64,000 nucleotides of DNA from Pyrenopolyporus hunteri (lineage: Eukaryota; Ascomycota; Sordariomycetes; Xylariales; Hypoxylaceae): the NCBI GenBank assembly GCA_902806595.1, contig CADCXC010000011.1, positions 1,116,001 through 1,180,000 of the forward strand. Reading direction: 5' to 3'. The position numbers and the translations under genes were made by a program. Positions 61,894 to 64,000 of this stretch are shown piece by piece (position 1 is the first letter of the stretch; each line of letters starts with the position of its first letter). The notes under the pieces are model-generated. The model made no database searches, had not been told where the DNA came from, and saw only the letters and a list, made by a program, of their open reading frames with translations.

Positions 61894-63692
61894 CTAGGAG
61901 TAGAGGACCCCAAGAGGATATTCCGGAGGAATATCAGAGACGTCTGAGCGCACCGTTGGCACCGAATCGTACGGCTTTGTGGGGACTTTGTAGTCCGCGA
62001 ACGCTGGCGGCTTACGCAATGGACGAAGACGGGTGAAGTGGTTAGCAATATTGAGCAGCTTGCCCTCGCTGAATGGAAGGCCCAGTATTTCCATTCCAAT
62101 AGGGACACCGAGCGGAGCATCGTCCGATGGCCGCGAGAACCCAACCGGCACAGTTACTACCGGGACACCTGTCAACGCGGCAAGGATACCGTTACGTCCA
62201 ACCTGGGACGGCGAACCGATCTTGACCACGAGATTCCTCTGCTCCGGGTAGATGATAGCATCCAACCTATACCTAGCGAACGTCGCATTCAACGTCGCTT
62301 TGAGATCTTCGATGCCCTGCTTAGCCGCGGCATACGCCTGGTCGGCAGGTGACGAAGTTCTTGACTTGTTTATAAAGCCGTATTGAATCGGGATAACTAG
62401 GAACTTTCCGTTGTCGTACACCTCGTCCCAAGTAGTTGCCCTGTCCCCGTAATGGGTCGGATCCGACAGATAATCGTCCAGTCCCTCTTTGAACTCAAAC
62501 TGCTGGACATCAAGTTCGGCGGCAAGCGACGTCGCGTTGTAGACTGCTTCTGTCACGTTGACGATTTCAACCCCCTGGGATCTAAAGAAATTGATAGTGC
62601 TTGCCAGAGTATCGATCACCGGAGTTGTCTCATCGGATACCGTGTGATTCCAAAATCCGTTCAGTAGTCCAATCCTAAGTCCTGTCAAGCTCCCATCATC
62701 CAGACCCGTCGTATAGTCTATCCCCCTAGCTTCCGGCGGGACCAAGAGAGTGGCGTTATCGCCTTTATCGGCACCGACACTCGCCATCACCGTCAGCGCA
62801 ATAGCGAGGTCCTTAACCGTCCTTGCGATAGGCCCAATGCTATCCTGCGTAAAACTGATAGGCATGATACCCGCTCTCGATATGAGGCCGCGCGTCGGCC
62901 GCACACTAACAAGATTGTTTGCGCTTGCAGGACTACGGAGGCTGTTGACGGCATCCGTACCTGTGCCAAAAACGGAGAGGCTTGTTGCTACCGCGGCACC
63001 GGTCCCGCCACTACTGCCTCCAGGGGTCCGACTGTGGTCGTACGGATTGATGGTCTGTCCGCCTAACGAGGACACCGTGAGGCCCTCCAACGCCACTAGT
63101 TCGATCTTGGTCAGCATGGCTTCATGTCAAATACCCACCCGGCGTCTGGAAGGGGGAGTGGTTATGAGAGCACGATGATTTACATACTCTCGTGCAGATT
63201 CGTCTTGCCTAATATAATAGCGCCTTCTTTCTTAAGAGCCTTGACAGAAGGAGCATCGTCTCTTGGCTTGTTTCCAGCTAACGCAACACATGACCCCGTC
63301 GTATTTGTGCTTACGGCGTCGTAGTTGTCTTTCAACAGGACTGGGATGCAGATCAACCTCCCTGCGACATCGCCAGCAGCAAGTTTCTCATCCAACTCGT
63401 CTGCCGCAGAAAGTGCGTCCGGGTTGAGGCTAATGAGCGCATTTATAGTCGGGTTAAACTCCTCGATACGGGAAAGGAATGAGGATACCACAAAACGGCA
63501 GGTGGTCGTTTTCGAGAGCAGAGCTGCCCGTACGCTTCCTACAGTCGATTCTAGGGGTTCAAACGGGGTATAGCGAGCGCCGGCAACTATTGTCTGGAGA
63601 ATGAAGGCTACGAGTATCCAAGTCATCATAGGATTTCTTATCCTTAAGAAGTCAACGAAACCCGATTCGAGAGGCCTCGTACTAAATTCCAT
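61894..63692 (-). CDS. amidase-signature family hydrolase, probably secreted or membrane-anchored
   Basis: Two exons (63692-63188 and 63095-61894; 92-nt intron) give 568 residues. Splicing joins NLHE to MALEGLTVSSLGGQ, restoring the family sequence. The Ser-Ser-Lys triad is intact: Lys121 in IPVLLKDNYDA, cis-Ser196 in TPGGSSGGTG and nucleophile Ser220 in GTDAVNSLRSPAS; the spacing (75 and 24 residues) equals that of mammalian FAAH. The family hydrolyses amide bonds in very different small molecules; the substrate here cannot be told. A hydrophobic segment (MTWILVAFILQTIVAGA) lies at residues 23-39. If translation starts at Met22 or Met23 (63629/63626), it would be a normal signal peptide; from 63692 it would be a signal-anchor. 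The 63692 ATG has the better surrounding context, so I used it. Many NxT/NxS sites fit secretion. Confidence 0.9.
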
Positions 63693-64000
63693 TGTCCAAG
63701 AAAATCTATATGCCTATAGATGCTTCCCGGGCTCGATCGATACCTCGTCGCAGGTCTAAGCTTTATATATGTGATCCCAACTGTGCACAAGGTTCCAAAA
63801 ACACCCACCTTGTACCTCCAGTTTACCCAGCCCGCCGAGACCAAAATAATCTGGTGTTGGATCCCGTATTATGGACAACAGCTCTAGGGGGCCCCCACAT
63901 CCATATCTCTCTCGAGTCATATGGACGCTCGAATTACCTATTCTTGACTCTATTCTCACCTAATACGACTAGTTGACTCGCAACATGAAGCAGGCATAAG
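63693..64000. other. region upstream of the amidase gene
   Basis: Presumed amidase promoter; the window ends before any further gene can be recognised. Confidence 0.5.

Noticed and set aside
35356..63692. Possible biosynthetic gene cluster (transporter, amidase and hydrolase nearby)
   Set aside because: No backbone synthase, P450 or pathway regulator is present, and housekeeping genes such as Rad4 and tRNA-Pro are interleaved.

Overview
The window looks like nuclear DNA of a filamentous ascomycete (Pezizomycotina, probably a sordariomycete). The coding genes are split by short GT-AG introns (mostly 48-119 nt) that often carry CTRAC-type branch points. The gene families are typical of moulds: a TOK-type two-pore potassium channel, an AreA-like/DUF3295 regulator, an Lsb5-like VHS protein, Rad4, a fungal CCCH zinc-finger protein and an ABCA transporter. 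The one tRNA gene has a short eukaryotic-type intron. Species and chromosome position cannot be read from the sequence.

Layout. Bases 1-22,900 are almost a gene desert: one small glycine-zipper protein gene (887-1387), then about 21.5 kb in which I can support no gene, only short tandem repeats, hairpins and degenerate-looking sequence. An AreA-like/DUF3295 gene follows (about 22,942-25,195), then a second gene-free stretch of about 10 kb (25,196-35,355) rich in GTAG/CTAC microsatellites. From 35,356 to the right end the window is gene-dense: Lsb5-like endocytic adaptor (-), a conserved protein with a possible OB-like C-terminus (+), CCCH zinc-finger protein with a NYN/PIN-like N-terminal domain (+), TOK potassium channel (-), alpha/beta hydrolase (+), intron-containing tRNA-Pro(TGG) (+), a 1,618-residue ABCA-type transporter (-), Rad4 (-), a small Cys-rich protein (-) and an amidase-signature enzyme (-).

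The genes are individually transcribed and look like ordinary housekeeping or broadly conserved functions: membrane transport and excitability, endocytosis, DNA repair, RNA binding and nitrogen-type regulation. Nothing suggests a biosynthetic cluster or a mobile island. Two gene pairs are divergent and share a promoter region: Lsb5-like with the 38-kb gene, and TOK with the hydrolase. The CCCH/TOK and hydrolase/ABCA pairs are convergent.

I found no clearly new multi-gene system. The most unusual signals are: (i) a 10-bp palindrome, TACCTAGGTA, found by eye at least 12 times, always outside coding sequence, where chance predicts far less than one; (ii) a NYN/PIN-like plus CCCH architecture recalling Regnase; (iii) odd exon structures (a 12-nt first coding exon, and a channel intron with a possible microexon); and (iv) the contrast between gene desert and gene-dense halves. 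Splice sites were inferred from reading-frame continuity, consensus sites and remembered family sequence patterns; no alignment was run.
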